A DNA stretch of 64,000 bases from Ilyomonas sp965199845 (GCA_965199845.1 CBDATZ010000039.1:62001-126000), one strand, 5' to 3'. Shown: positions 34,045 to 43,035, numbered from the stretch's first letter. Program-made: numbers and translations. The notes: a model not told the origin generated them from the sequence alone.

Positions 34045-35187
34045 TTAATCGCGTAATGCCTCGCGGGCAATCACGATTTTCTGTATCTCAGAAGTGCCTT
34101 CGCCTATTGTACACAGTTTGGCATCTCTGTAATATTTTTCAACCGGAAAATCTTTTGTATAACCATAGCCGCCAAAAATCTGCACCGCATCATTTGCTAC
34201 TTTCACAGCAACTTCGCTGGCATAATATTTTGCCATCGCAGCTTGTTTTGTCATTGGCTGATGAATCATTTTTAAATGACAGGCATTTTGTATTAATAAA
34301 TCTGCCGCTTCAATTTCGGTTGCCATATCAGCCAGCTTAAAACTAATTCCCTGGAAAGAAGCAATCGGTTTATCAAACTGGTGACGTTCTTTCGCATATT
34401 TTTTCGCTGCTTCAAAAGCGCCTTTTGCAATACCGAGAGAAAGCGCAGCAATGGAAATTCTACCGCCATCTAATACTTTCATCGCCTGGTAAAACCCTTC
34501 TCCAACCTCTCCTAATCTATTCTCATCTGATATATAACAATTGTCAAAAATCATTTCGGCGGTTTCGCTGGCGCGCATACCTAATTTATTTTCCTTTTTT
34601 CCGCCATAAAAACCTTCGATGCCACGCTCAACAACAAACGCAGTGGCGTTATTCTTTGCGCGCGGCTCGCCGGTTCTGCAAATCACAACAGCTACATCGC
34701 CGGTTTTTCCATGCGTAATCCAGTTTTTTGTGCCATTCAATATCCAGCCATCGCCGTTTTGTACAGCGGTGCATTTCATATTGCCGGAATCACTGCCGGT
34801 GTTGGGTTCTGTTAATCCCCAGGCACCAATATGTTCTGCAGTTGCGAGTTTTGGCAAATAGCGAGATTTTTGATCTTCGCTGCCAAACAAAAGAATATGA
34901 TTTGTGCAAAGCGAATTATGAGCGGCTACACTTAAACCAATTGAACCGCATACTTTGGAAATTTCTTCAATAATTTCTTTGTATTCAAAATAACCCAGAC
35001 CAGCGCCGCCATATTTCTCCGGCACCAGCACGCCCATCATTCCCAGTTTTCCCAATTCTTTAAATACTTCTACCGGAAATATTTGCGCTTCATCCCATTC
35101 CATCACGTGCGGACGAATGTATTGTTCTGCAAAATCTCTGGCAGTTTCTTTCACCTGCATTGTAATTTCATCTACTAAAAAATCCAT
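34045..35187 (-). CDS. Acyl-CoA dehydrogenase
   Basis: 380 residues. Blocks of the short/medium-chain family: ISKVCGSIGLSVAAHNSLC, GAWGLTEPNTGSDSGNMKC (FAD and substrate contacts), GWILNGTKNWITHG, FDNCYISDENRLGEVGEGF, IQNACHLKM and the catalytic-base helix LCTIGEGTSEIQKIVIARE with the glutamate preserved. It carries out the first oxidation of fatty acyl-CoA with electron transfer flavoprotein as acceptor. A palindrome at 35188-35203, placed over the probable transcription start, suggests repression by a TetR-type regulator. Flanked by its own promoter and terminator. Confidence 0.95.
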   Translation of the reverse strand: MDFLVDEITMQVKETARDFAEQYIRPHVMEWDEAQIFPVEVFKELGKLGMMGVLVPEKYGGAGLGYFEYKEIIEEISKVCGSIGLSVAAHNSLCTNHILLFGSEDQKSRYLPKLATAEHIGAWGLTEPNTGSDSGNMKCTAVQNGDGWILNGTKNWITHGKTGDVAVVICRTGEPRAKNNATAFVVERGIEGFYGGKKENKLGMRASETAEMIFDNCYISDENRLGEVGEGFYQAMKVLDGGRISIAALSLGIAKGAFEAAKKYAKERHQFDKPIASFQGISFKLADMATEIEAADLLIQNACHLKMIHQPMTKQAAMAKYYASEVAVKVANDAVQIFGGYGYTKDFPVEKYYRDAKLCTIGEGTSEIQKIVIAREALRD

Positions 35188-35203
35188 ACTAACGAATGTT
35201 AGT
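35188..35203. promoter_or_regulatory. Candidate operator palindrome of acyl-CoA dehydrogenase gene
   Basis: ACTAACGAATGTTAGT, perfect 6-base arms, between the -7 box and the ATG. The position over the expected start of transcription fits a repressor site. Size and type resemble TetR-family operators; the regulator itself is not in the window. Confidence 0.45.
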
Positions 35204-35206
35204 TTG

Positions 35207-35214
35207 CAAATGTA
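35207..35214 (-). promoter_or_regulatory. -7 element for acyl-CoA dehydrogenase gene
   Basis: TACATTTG followed by CA on the minus strand, exact TAnnTTTG, 19 bases before the ATG. Confidence 0.55.
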
Positions 35215-35252
35215 GACGAAGTTTTGGATGTGAAAAAATTATTTGTAAACTT

Positions 35253-36197
35253 TCAATTTACAGAAAGATGTGGCGCTACTTGCTGATACATTGCTTCGTT
35301 AATAAATACAATTTTCTTTATGTCTTCAACAGAAGAAAAGTTGCCATGTTGTTTTCGATAAATCACAATGGCTTCGGCAACATCGGGCAGAATTGATGGA
35401 TTGCTTTTAAATTCGTTCACTGAAGCTGTATTGATATTTATTTTTTTAGACGAATTCGAAGTTGCGGCTGCCTTTGTTTTGCCGGACGAAAGAGTCAGAT
35501 AAGGCAGAATAATTTGATATGCAGAATCTGATAATCCATACGTTTTCTTTACTTGTTCTATGGATGTAAAGCCACCGATTTTATCGCGATACTTTACAAT
35601 ACGATTACTTAATGCGTCACCAATTGCAGGCAAATTTTTCCATTGTTCAACCGTAGCTGTATTGATGTCAATAATTTGAGGTTTTGCTTTGTGATAAGCG
35701 ATTTCATTTTTATTTTGTTCACCATTTGTTACGTAACTATTTGATGTTCGAGAAGAATTGATTTGTATAAAAGGTACCAGCTTATCAGCTTCTATCTTTT
35801 GCAATCCGTAAATTTTCCGAATGTCTTCCGGTTTGCGAAACTGTCCGCCTTTGTTACGATAATTCATAATGGTATGAACAATTTTGGGCGACAATCCAAG
35901 CTTTGCAAAACCAGCTTCATCAATTGTATTCGGGTCAAAGACAAATAATTCTTTTGCTGTACCAAGTTCAGCGTTATCGTTAGTCCTCACGCCAGTCAAT
36001 GTTGTATTACTATCCGTTTTACCAGAAAGTTTGGCTAACTCATCATCTAAATTTCTGATAACCGGCTGTTCGGCAGAAGGATTATAAAACAGAAGAAACA
36101 AACAATAGAAAACGAATACAACAAGTAGAGAAATAACAACTTTTCTTTCTTTTTTTGAAAAGACAAACCAGTCTTTCCACGATGGTTTAGCGCGCAT
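35253..36197 (-). CDS. Membrane-anchored helix-hairpin-helix protein (ComEA-like repeats)
   Basis: 314 residues. After a basic cytoplasmic segment (MRAKPSWKDWFVFSKKERK) comes one membrane helix (VVISLLVVFVFYCLFLLFY, ~21-39). Outside the membrane are three HhH units, recognised by KLGLSPKIVHTIMNYRNKGG, LPAIGDALSNRIVKYRDKIG and ILPDVAEAIVIYRKQHGNFS, each with a trailing VEDI/IKK-type helix and spaced by low-complexity linkers. The ComEA HhH fold binds DNA or protein non-specifically. No competence gene is next to it, so DNA uptake is only one option. It lies 16 bases downstream of an MBL-fold gene on the same strand. Confidence 0.85.
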   Translation of the reverse strand: MRAKPSWKDWFVFSKKERKVVISLLVVFVFYCLFLLFYNPSAEQPVIRNLDDELAKLSGKTDSNTTLTGVRTNDNAELGTAKELFVFDPNTIDEAGFAKLGLSPKIVHTIMNYRNKGGQFRKPEDIRKIYGLQKIEADKLVPFIQINSSRTSNSYVTNGEQNKNEIAYHKAKPQIIDINTATVEQWKNLPAIGDALSNRIVKYRDKIGGFTSIEQVKKTYGLSDSAYQIILPYLTLSSGKTKAAATSNSSKKININTASVNEFKSNPSILPDVAEAIVIYRKQHGNFSSVEDIKKIVFINEAMYQQVAPHLSVN

Positions 36198-36213
36198 GAA
36201 ATATCTTTAGAGA

Positions 36214-36987
36214 TTAGGTATGAAGAACGAAGCCGTCATAGGCTAAAGATATATGTTTTGGTAAACTTTCGTTTACAATTTTATGTTTCCCTAACTGGTG
36301 GCTGATATGTGTAAAATACGCCTGAGGAATTTGCAGTTCATCAACCAAAGCCAGGGCTTCTTGCAAGGTAAAATGCGATATATGATTTTCTCTTCGCAAC
36401 GCATTTACAACCATAATTTTCGATCCTCTAATCAGGCTCTTGTTATAATCATCAATTTTGTTTGCATCGGTGATATATGTAAAGTCGCCAAAGCGATACC
36501 CAAACACCGGCATTTTATGATGCCATACGGCAACAGGCACAATAGAAATATCGCCAATAGTAAAAGGCTTTTGCGAAATTGTTATCAGGTTAATATTTGG
36601 AATGCCAGGATATTTATGCTCGGCAAAAACATAGGTAAACTCTTTCTTTAATGCCTCGCTTGTTATATCATTTGCATACACATCAATCGCCTGACCGGAA
36701 AAAAAGTTATAAGGTCGCACATCGTCCAGCCCGGCAATATGATCTTTGTGCGGATGTGTAAATAAAACAGCATCTAATTCTGTATTGTTAATACGAAGCA
36801 TCTGCTGTCTGAAATCCGGCGTGGTATCTACCACAATGGTAGTGGTTGGCGATTGAATTAATATGCTGCTGCGCAGCCTTTTGTCGTTTTCATCAGCTGA
36901 TGTGCACACTTCACAATTACAACCAATCATGGGAACACCGGTGCTGGTGCCGGTTCCTAAAAACGTTATGATAAGAGGTGTTTGCAA
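36214..36987 (-). CDS. MBL-fold metal-dependent hydrolase (PhnP-like)
   Basis: 257 residues. Starts with MQTPLIITFLGTGTSTGVPM, the cysteine pair of the family in IGCNCEVCTS, DTTPDFRQQM, and the metal site THPHKDHIAGLDDVRPYNFF; further ligands are in AVWHHKMPVFGYRF and THISHQLG. This is the PhnP/RNase Z-like branch, whose E. coli member hydrolyses cyclic ribosyl phosphate. Substrate here is unknown. It is followed on the same strand by the HhH protein 16 bases later. Confidence 0.88.
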   Translation of the reverse strand: MQTPLIITFLGTGTSTGVPMIGCNCEVCTSADENDKRLRSSILIQSPTTTIVVDTTPDFRQQMLRINNTELDAVLFTHPHKDHIAGLDDVRPYNFFSGQAIDVYANDITSEALKKEFTYVFAEHKYPGIPNINLITISQKPFTIGDISIVPVAVWHHKMPVFGYRFGDFTYITDANKIDDYNKSLIRGSKIMVVNALRRENHISHFTLQEALALVDELQIPQAYFTHISHQLGKHKIVNESLPKHISLAYDGFVLHT

Positions 36988-37017
36988 AAACGGAAGATAA
37001 ACAGATTCAGCTAAACG

Positions 37018-37290
37018 TTACGCTTTCTGGTTGGCTGATTTTAGTAATTCGTCATATAACTTTTGAGATTCTAAAGTCAGCTTATCAAAATCAACCGGCA
37101 ATTGCGGAATTAATTCTGTTAGTGTATTGATGCGTCCTTCCGTATCTAAAAATTTATTCAAGACAATCACACGCCGGCTTTCCAGCAAACACCATCCGCT
37201 TTGAAAAGTGCCGCGTTCATAACGTAGCGTATAACCGGCTTCGTGAACAATTGCAGCCAATTTATCTAAATTATTCTGTGTCGCCTTCAT
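37018..37290 (-). CDS. Conserved small hypothetical protein
   Basis: 90 residues from the ATG at 37290; the frame is open 12 codons further upstream but the sequence there overlaps the intergenic region of ftsE. The protein has no signal peptide or membrane segment. Patterns: AIVHEAGYTLRYERGTFQSG, WCLLESRRVIVLNKFLD, ELIPQLPVDFDKLTLESQK. I do not recognise a characterised family. It looks like a conserved small cytoplasmic protein of Bacteroidota. It reads towards the MBL gene with 30 bases between. Confidence 0.65.
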   Translation of the reverse strand: MKATQNNLDKLAAIVHEAGYTLRYERGTFQSGWCLLESRRVIVLNKFLDTEGRINTLTELIPQLPVDFDKLTLESQKLYDELLKSANQKA

Positions 37291-37374
37291 AGCGCAAATG
37301 TAGTTTTTACAGGTCAAAGACTTCATTTATCCATTCAAACATAACTTTTACACTTATTAAAAAACCGGATTCTT

Positions 37375-37382
37375 TACCTTCG
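37375..37382 (+). promoter_or_regulatory. -7 element for ftsE
   Basis: TACCTTCG, matching TAnnTT(T/C)G, 18 bases before the ftsE ATG. An out-of-frame ATG lies between. Confidence 0.45.
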
Positions 37383-37400
37383 CTCAAATGCGATTTTTGT

Positions 37401-38090
37401 ATGTCTGAAACAGTTGTTTCTATTCATAATGTGAATATATCTCAGGGAAGCAATTTGGTGCTTGAAAATGTAACGTTTACAGTCTCGCGCGGCGAGTTTG
37501 TATATCTTGTTGGCAAAACCGGCTCGGGCAAAAGCAGCCTTTTAAAAACGTTGTATGGCGAACTTCCCTTAACCAATGGCAGCGGCAACGTAGTTGGTTT
37601 TGATTTGAGTACGATGACCTGGAAAAAACTTCCCTTTTTGCGTCGTAACCTCGGTGTTGTGTTCCAGGATTTTCAGTTGCTGACGGATAGAAATGTGTAT
37701 GAAAATCTCCGCTTTGTATTGCGCGCTACCGGCTGGACAGATAACCGCCTGATGGAAGAAAAAATAAATGATGTATTGGATAAAGTCGGCTTAAAAAGTA
37801 AAGGATTTAAAATGCCTTTCGAGATGAGCGGCGGCGAACAGCAACGTGTAGATATTGCCCGCGCTTTATTAAATTCTCCCAAGCTGATTTTAGCCGATGA
37901 ACCAACCGGAAACCTGGATCCCGAAACCAGCGATGAAATTATGCAGTTGCTGATAAATATTTGCCGTGATTATGGTGCGTCTATCATTATGGCAACACAC
38001 GATTTTATGGTGATACATAAATATCCATCGCGTATTTTAACTACCGAACATGGAAAAGTATTAGACAGCGCCAATATTGTCATTGCCTGA
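37401..38090 (+). CDS. ftsE: Cell division ATP-binding protein FtsE
   Basis: 229 residues, normal length. ABC ATPase motifs: Walker A in YLVGKTGSGKSSLLKTLYG, Q-loop VVFQDFQLLTDRNVYEN, signature FEMSGGEQQRVDIARALLN, Walker B LILADEPTGNLDPETS and the switch histidine IIMATHDFMV. The combination of the FQDFQLL loop and a short C-terminus is that of FtsE, which with FtsX controls septal peptidoglycan hydrolases. FtsX is not adjacent; separate location is usual in this phylum. fabG follows after 64 bases. Confidence 0.92.
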   Translation: MSETVVSIHNVNISQGSNLVLENVTFTVSRGEFVYLVGKTGSGKSSLLKTLYGELPLTNGSGNVVGFDLSTMTWKKLPFLRRNLGVVFQDFQLLTDRNVYENLRFVLRATGWTDNRLMEEKINDVLDKVGLKSKGFKMPFEMSGGEQQRVDIARALLNSPKLILADEPTGNLDPETSDEIMQLLINICRDYGASIIMATHDFMVIHKYPSRILTTEHGKVLDSANIVIA

Positions 38091-38154
38091 TATTCGATTG
38101 CCTGACTAAACATCTACAACCATTCAAAAATTTTGAACTCTCTAATTTCAACTC

Positions 38155-38904
38155 ATGCTGAAAGATAAAATTTGTATTGTAACCGGTGCTGCGCGCGGCA
38201 TTGGCGAAGCCATCGCTATTAAGCTTGCCGAAAATGGTGCTCACGTAGCGTTTACGTATGTTAGCGAAAGCAGCGCCGAAAAAGCGGCTGCCTTAGAAAG
38301 TAAACTAACAGCAATGGGCGTAAAAGCAAAAGCGTATCAAAGTAATGCGGGCGATTTTGCTGCCTGCGAAAGCTTTGTAAACAGCGTTCAAAAAGAATGG
38401 GGAACGATAGATGTTTGTGTAAATAATGCAGGCATCAGCAAAGACAATTTGTTGCTTCGTTTATCGCCCGACCAATGGGATGATGTTATGGGCATTAACC
38501 TGAAAAGTGTATTCAACATGACGAAGCAAGTCATTCGTCCGATGATGAAAGCGAAGTCTGGAAGCATCATCAATATGAGTTCAATTATCGGTATTCGCGG
38601 CAACGCCGGGCAAGCCAGTTATGCTGCCAGCAAAGCCGGAATTATCGGTTTTACCAAAAGCGTCGCGCTGGAATTGGGAAGCCGTAATATTCGCTGTAAC
38701 GCAATTGCACCGGGCTTTATAGAAACGGATATGACGCATTATTTAAAAGAAGGCAGCGCCGCCGAAGACTTCATGAAAAAGATTCCTTTGGGTCGTTTTG
38801 GCACCGGGGAAGAAGTGGCCAATGCTACTTTATTTTTAGCTTCTGATATGAGTAAATATATTACCGGTCAGGTGCTAAGTGTTTGCGGCGGTTTAAACAT
38901 TTAA
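38155..38904 (+). CDS. fabG: 3-oxoacyl-[acyl-carrier-protein] reductase
   Basis: 249 residues. Short-chain dehydrogenase fold with the nucleotide motif VTGAARGIGEAIAIKLAENG, CVNNAGISKDNLLLRLS, the catalytic serine in IINMSSIIGIRGNAGQ, the YAASKAG pair (Tyr, Lys) and CNAIAPGFIETDMT. It reduces 3-oxoacyl-ACP with NADPH in fatty acid elongation. The next gene, a GT2 glycosyltransferase, starts 9 bases after its stop, so the two are co-transcribed. Confidence 0.94.
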   Translation: MLKDKICIVTGAARGIGEAIAIKLAENGAHVAFTYVSESSAEKAAALESKLTAMGVKAKAYQSNAGDFAACESFVNSVQKEWGTIDVCVNNAGISKDNLLLRLSPDQWDDVMGINLKSVFNMTKQVIRPMMKAKSGSIINMSSIIGIRGNAGQASYAASKAGIIGFTKSVALELGSRNIRCNAIAPGFIETDMTHYLKEGSAAEDFMKKIPLGRFGTGEEVANATLFLASDMSKYITGQVLSVCGGLNI

Positions 38905-38913
38905 GACAATTAC

Positions 38914-40083
38914 TTGACGCTTTCCATTATCATAGTTAATTACAACGTAAAATATTTTTTAGAGCAATGTCTTTGTTCTGTAAAAGCGGCTATTGAAAAT
39001 ATTGAGGCCGAAGTTATTGTGATTGATAATTGTTCTCCGGATGGCAGCATTGCTTATTTGCGACAACAATTTACTTGGGTAATATTTATTGAGAACAATA
39101 CTAATGATGGATTCGCCAGGGCAAATAATAAAGCGTTGAAACAAGCTTCCGGCCAATACATTTTATTCTTAAATCCCGACACGATTCTGGCAGAAGATAC
39201 ACTCGAACAGTGTATCTTTTTCTTTACAAAAAATCCGGCTGCCGGCGCTGTTGGCGTGCGCATGATTGATGGCTCCGGCCATTTTTTACCGGAAAGTAAA
39301 CGGGCTTTTCCTTCTCCCATTGTTTCGTTTTATAAGTTGGTTGGATTGTCTTCTTTGTACCCATCATCCAAACGTTTTGGAAGATATGCGTTAGGTTATT
39401 TATCAGAGAAAGAGGTTCATGAAATAGATGTGTTAGCGGGTGCTTTTATGATGATTCGTAAAGAAATATTGGATAAAACAGGCGGATTTGATGAGCAATT
39501 TTTTATGTATGCGGAAGATATTGATTTGAGCTATCGCATACAGAAAACCTGTTATAAAAATTATTATTTAGGAAATATTTCTATCGTTCATTTTAAAGGC
39601 GAAAGCACAAAGCGGGGTAGTCTGAATTATGTAAAAGTGTTTTACAACGCCATGAGTTTGTTTGTAAAAAAACATTATCGCGGTGCAGGCGCCTGGCTGT
39701 TGCGACAAGCCTTGCAAACGGGTATTGTAGCAAGAAAATTTGTTTCTGTTATCGGTTTGTCTTTTCATAAAAATAAACCAATGCAGCTAATAACTTTTGA
39801 AGAAATTTTTTTATTGGGAGATGATGCAAACACAAACGACGCAGAGCAGATTGTCAGGAAATATTACCCGAAACTTCCTGTTGTAAAAAGCAATTATTTT
39901 CCTGGTAGAAATTCATCTTTTACAAAGGCGTTGGTTATATTCTGCACCGGCGAATTGTCTTATAAAAAAAGTATAGAATTTATGCAAAAACAAAAAGCAG
40001 CGTCTTATAAATGGTTTGGCAAAAACAGTAAAAGCATTGTGGGAAGTGATAGTAAAAATAACAGCGGCGAAGCGTTGATCTAA
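38914..40083 (+). CDS. Family 2 glycosyltransferase
   Basis: 389 residues with a TTG start at 38914; the GT2 fold begins immediately (TLSIIIVNYNVKYFLEQCLC), so no later ATG is acceptable. Motifs: EVIVIDNCSPDGS, GFARANNKALKQASGQYILF, LNPDTILAEDTLEQC (the DXD-equivalent region), FDEQFFMYAEDIDLSYRIQK. This is the rhamnosyl/glucosyl transferase-like subgroup acting on polysaccharide or lipid-linked glycans at the cytoplasmic membrane. The last ~100 residues (ITFEEIFLLGDDANTN onward) are an extra domain of unknown role. Ends before an intergenic stretch shared with tatC. Confidence 0.88.
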   Translation: MTLSIIIVNYNVKYFLEQCLCSVKAAIENIEAEVIVIDNCSPDGSIAYLRQQFTWVIFIENNTNDGFARANNKALKQASGQYILFLNPDTILAEDTLEQCIFFFTKNPAAGAVGVRMIDGSGHFLPESKRAFPSPIVSFYKLVGLSSLYPSSKRFGRYALGYLSEKEVHEIDVLAGAFMMIRKEILDKTGGFDEQFFMYAEDIDLSYRIQKTCYKNYYLGNISIVHFKGESTKRGSLNYVKVFYNAMSLFVKKHYRGAGAWLLRQALQTGIVARKFVSVIGLSFHKNKPMQLITFEEIFLLGDDANTNDAEQIVRKYYPKLPVVKSNYFPGRNSSFTKALVIFCTGELSYKKSIEFMQKQKAASYKWFGKNSKSIVGSDSKNNSGEALI

Positions 40084-40174
40084 CATATATTTAAAGTTTA
40101 ATCTGGCTTTTCTTTTTTCTGAATGCCAAACATCTAACAAAACAATATCCTCATATTTACTATTGCTGTATCAA

Positions 40175-40202
40175 TAAAAAAATGCCCGCAGTTGCAGGCA
40201 TT
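40175..40202 (-). terminator. Terminator of tatC
   Basis: Stem AATGCCCGC / GCAGGCATT with one internal mismatch, followed on the minus strand by TTTTTTATTG. It is 30 bases past the tatC stop. Confidence 0.6.
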
Positions 40203-40231
40203 CATAATTCATCATTCATAAATCATCATCT

Positions 40232-41101
40232 CTAATCCCATTCTTTCAACGGTTTATCATCATCTTCATGAAGAGCTTTATAGGCACTTTTTGAAACAAC
40301 AATACTCAATTGATATAATAGAAAAAGAGGCGTAAATACAATCATCTGGCTAATCCAATCCGGACTTGGTGTAATAACCGCAGCTACAATTAAAATAACA
40401 ACAATTGCATACTTGCGCGATTGTTTTAAAAACATTGGCGTTATTAAACCAATACGCGTTAACACCGAAGCCAGCACCGGAAGTTCAAAGGCGAGTCCGC
40501 AACCTAATATAATGTTGGTAAGATTGTCTAAGTAATCGGTTAATGTCGGGCGCGTTTGCAACATTCCTTTGGTACCTAATGTAAATGTGCCTAAAAAGTT
40601 GAAGGTAAACGGACCTAATATAAAATAACCAAAAGCAGCACCTAAGAAAAAAAAGAACGAAACCCAGAAAATAATAAAGCGCGTGTTCTTTAATTCTTTT
40701 GGTTTTAAAGCCGGTTTTACAAACAGCCAAAACTCAAAAAAGATGTATGGAAAAGCGGCCAGCAAACCGCCAGTTAAGGCGATGGTAATGCTGCTTAAAA
40801 ACTGCCCGCCATACGTTGTGGTTTGCATTTCAATATTCATGGCTTTTAAACAAAGTGCATCACCAGCATGAATAAAATGACTAAAATTACACAAAGCAGA
40901 ATAAGAAACGAAATCGGGATTAACCGGACCAAAAACGATAAAATCAAATACCCAGTCGCGGTAAACAAAGATGACACCTGCTAAAACAAGAATTGCAATT
41001 ACGGAACGAATGATGTGCCAGCGCAGCGCTTCGAGGTGATCTATAAAAGACATCTCGGCAGTTTCCGGGTTTCCGCCGCGATTAAAAAGTGATGTAGCCA
41101 T
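40232..41101 (-). CDS. tatC: Sec-independent protein translocase subunit TatC
   Basis: 289 residues. The signature N-terminus is EMSFIDHLEALRWHIIRSV, with the conserved HLxxLR(W) motif before the first helix. Six membrane helices follow, including YIFFEFWLFVKPALKPKE and ILGCGLAFELPVLASVLTRI, the second containing the family's F-E-P motif. There is an insertion after helix 1 (residues ~55-95, FSHFIHAGDALCLKAMN) on the periplasmic side, which is usual in Bacteroidota. It recognises twin-arginine signals in the inner membrane. TatA/TatB genes are not adjacent. Confidence 0.95.
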   Translation of the reverse strand: MATSLFNRGGNPETAEMSFIDHLEALRWHIIRSVIAILVLAGVIFVYRDWVFDFIVFGPVNPDFVSYSALCNFSHFIHAGDALCLKAMNIEMQTTTYGGQFLSSITIALTGGLLAAFPYIFFEFWLFVKPALKPKELKNTRFIIFWVSFFFFLGAAFGYFILGPFTFNFLGTFTLGTKGMLQTRPTLTDYLDNLTNIILGCGLAFELPVLASVLTRIGLITPMFLKQSRKYAIVVILIVAAVITPSPDWISQMIVFTPLFLLYQLSIVVSKSAYKALHEDDDKPLKEWD

Positions 41102-41127
41102 TACAGTAAATACGAAATTATTGCGGA

Positions 41128-41135
41128 CAAAGGTA
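41128..41135 (-). promoter_or_regulatory. -7 element for tatC
   Basis: TACCTTTG, exact TAnnTTTG on the minus strand, 26 bases before the tatC ATG. Confidence 0.55.
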
Positions 41136-41152
41136 GGGTTGGCGATAACATC

Positions 41153-42421
41153 TTATCGCAGCACTTTCATTTTTATCATTTCTATACGTGTATTGCTTAC
41201 GTTAAGCACATCGAATTCGTAATCGTCTATTATAATGCGCTCTTTAAACTTCGGAATACTTTTATATTCATCAATGATATAACCCGAAATGGTTTCCGAG
41301 CTGTTTTCGGGAAATTCAAAACCATATTTTTCGTTCAGATAATCCAACTCTAATCGTCCGGAAAAAATATATTCGTTCTCGCTTAATTGCTTTTCTACAA
41401 ATTCTTCCGTGTCGTATTCATCTTTAATATCACCGAAAATTTCTTCCAGCACATCTTCCATAGTTACAATACCGGCAGTTCCGCCAAACTCATCTACCAC
41501 CCACGCAATGCTTTTGCGCTCTTTGGAAAATTTGGTGATTAAATCTGTGGCGCTCATGCTTTCGGGAACCGCAGGAATACTGAGTAAAATTGATTTGATA
41601 TCGGCTGGCTTTTTAAACAAATCAAGCTGGTGAATATAGCCTGAAATATTATCTACATTGCCATCATACACTACCATTTTACTAAGCCGCGTTTCTAAAA
41701 ATTTTTCTTTTGCCACTTCAATAGAAGCATTAATATTAACGGCTTCTATTTCGGTACGAGGCACTAAACAACGACGTATTTTTATATTCGGTAAAGACAA
41801 AGCATTTTCAAATAATTCTTTATTTAATTCGGGATGCTCTTCGTCCTGCTCATTGTTTTGCTGATAATAATTTTCTATATCAATTTTGGTAAATGGCTCG
41901 CTGTCTTCCTTCAATCTTACATTAAACAAAAACCGCAAAAGACCTGCGGCTAAAGAAAGAAACAAACTGACAACCGGGTGCAAAATGCCATAAAAAAACT
42001 TCGATAACGGCGCGAAGAAAGATAATAGCGCATCGCTCTTAACGCGGAACAACGTTTTGGTAAGAAATTCGGTAAAGAAAACAATAACAACAACAGCAAC
42101 CAGCGCATCGGCAACCAGGAAAAGATAATCGTTTTGCAGACTGGTGAAGAAGGGAATTTTCCAAAGTGTTATGGTGAGTAACTGGATGAGAACAAGAACA
42201 AACAGAACCAGAAAGAAAACAATTCCGGCTAAACAAGCACCCAAAAAATCGCTTGGTTTTTCGAAGAAATCCGATAAGATAACGCCACTTCGTTTTCCCT
42301 GCTTTTTTCTTAATTCAACACCCAAACGATTGGCACTGATAAAAGCTGTTTCGATACCAACAAAAAATATGATGAACAATAAAGTGATTCCTAAAAATAT
42401 ATAAAGACTCGCTTGCGTCAT
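41153..42421 (-). CDS. CNNM/CorC-HlyC family membrane protein
   Basis: 422 residues. The N-terminal half is a CNNM domain with helices at ~5-25, 60-85 and 95-120 (ETAFISANRLGVELRKKQG, FFEKPSDFLGACLAGIVFFL). Then come two CBS modules (PNIKIRRCLVPRTEIEAVNI; VDEFGGTAGIVTMEDVLEEI) and a C-terminal CorC_HlyC domain (LSENEYIFSGRLELDYLNEK). Members are called hemolysins but act more plausibly in magnesium/cobalt efflux; the gliding protein GldE has the same layout. The neighbour tatC does not decide between these. Ends 51 bases before the tatC start. Confidence 0.85.
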   Translation of the reverse strand: MTQASLYIFLGITLLFIIFFVGIETAFISANRLGVELRKKQGKRSGVILSDFFEKPSDFLGACLAGIVFFLVLFVLVLIQLLTITLWKIPFFTSLQNDYLFLVADALVAVVVIVFFTEFLTKTLFRVKSDALLSFFAPLSKFFYGILHPVVSLFLSLAAGLLRFLFNVRLKEDSEPFTKIDIENYYQQNNEQDEEHPELNKELFENALSLPNIKIRRCLVPRTEIEAVNINASIEVAKEKFLETRLSKMVVYDGNVDNISGYIHQLDLFKKPADIKSILLSIPAVPESMSATDLITKFSKERKSIAWVVDEFGGTAGIVTMEDVLEEIFGDIKDEYDTEEFVEKQLSENEYIFSGRLELDYLNEKYGFEFPENSSETISGYIIDEYKSIPKFKERIIIDDYEFDVLNVSNTRIEMIKMKVLR

Positions 42422-42458
42422 ATTGGATAAAGATAAGTAACTATAATTTTTATAAAGA

Positions 42459-42466
42459 CAAAGTTA
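42459..42466 (-). promoter_or_regulatory. -7 element for the CNNM/CorC gene
   Basis: TAACTTTG on the minus strand, exact TAnnTTTG, 37 bases before the ATG. Confidence 0.45.
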
Positions 42467-42489
42467 AACACATTGTATTGACAAATTGT

Positions 42490-43035
42490 TTACGACCAAA
42501 TCTCATTAAAATCTATGGTTGCCTCATAGTCTTCTAACTGAAATGTGTAGGTAAAATGGTGCTCTTTTTTGCGAAGTTTGTATTCATTGTTTTCAAGTTC
42601 ATACACTTCTGCCATTTCTTCTTCAGGCACAATAATCAGGTAATACGGAATGCCTTGCTGCCCGTAAGCGTAATACTTTGTATGGCGATCTATTAATTCG
42701 GTTGAAGGTGATAAAATTTCAACTACCAGAGCCGGAGCAAAATTTAAATACGCTTTTTTTATTTCTTTACAAACAATCAAAACATCGGGCTGAAATACAG
42801 TTCTATCACCAATTTTATAATCTAACGGTTGATACACTTTGCATTTGGGTTTGTTCCTGCAACTCTTTACAGCCTTAGTAAATTCATAAGCTATATTATT
42901 ACCGATGTATTGATATTTAGGCAATGGCGCCGGACTCATGGAATAAGGAATTCCTTCAATCAATTCCCATTTTCCTTCCCATTGCTGGTAATCTTCAAAT
43001 GTATATTGAGGTAATACTTTTATAGCTGCCGACAT
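42490..43035 (-). CDS. Uma2 family (DUF820) restriction-fold endonuclease
   Basis: 181 residues. Family layout is complete: YTFEDYQQWEGKWELIEGIP, then YSMSPAPLPKYQYIGNNIA, and the PD-(D/E)xK-type site in VFQPDVLIVCKEIKK and PALVVEILSPSTELIDRHTK followed by YYAYGQQGIPYYLII. Uma2 genes are abundant in cyanobacteria and scattered in Bacteroidota, often as single mobile-looking genes. The biological role is not established. It stands alone between the CNNM gene and an aldo/keto reductase. Confidence 0.88.
   Translation of the reverse strand: MSAAIKVLPQYTFEDYQQWEGKWELIEGIPYSMSPAPLPKYQYIGNNIAYEFTKAVKSCRNKPKCKVYQPLDYKIGDRTVFQPDVLIVCKEIKKAYLNFAPALVVEILSPSTELIDRHTKYYAYGQQGIPYYLIIVPEEEMAEVYELENNEYKLRKKEHHFTYTFQLEDYEATIDFNEIWS

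Noticed and set aside
35253..36197. Competence protein ComEA
   Set aside because: Only the HhH repeats match; there are three, with long linkers, and no ComEC or other competence gene is near. Kept as HhH membrane protein.
42490..43035. Uma2 gene as part of a restriction or phage-defence system
   Set aside because: It stands alone, with no methylase, helicase or other defence gene on either side.
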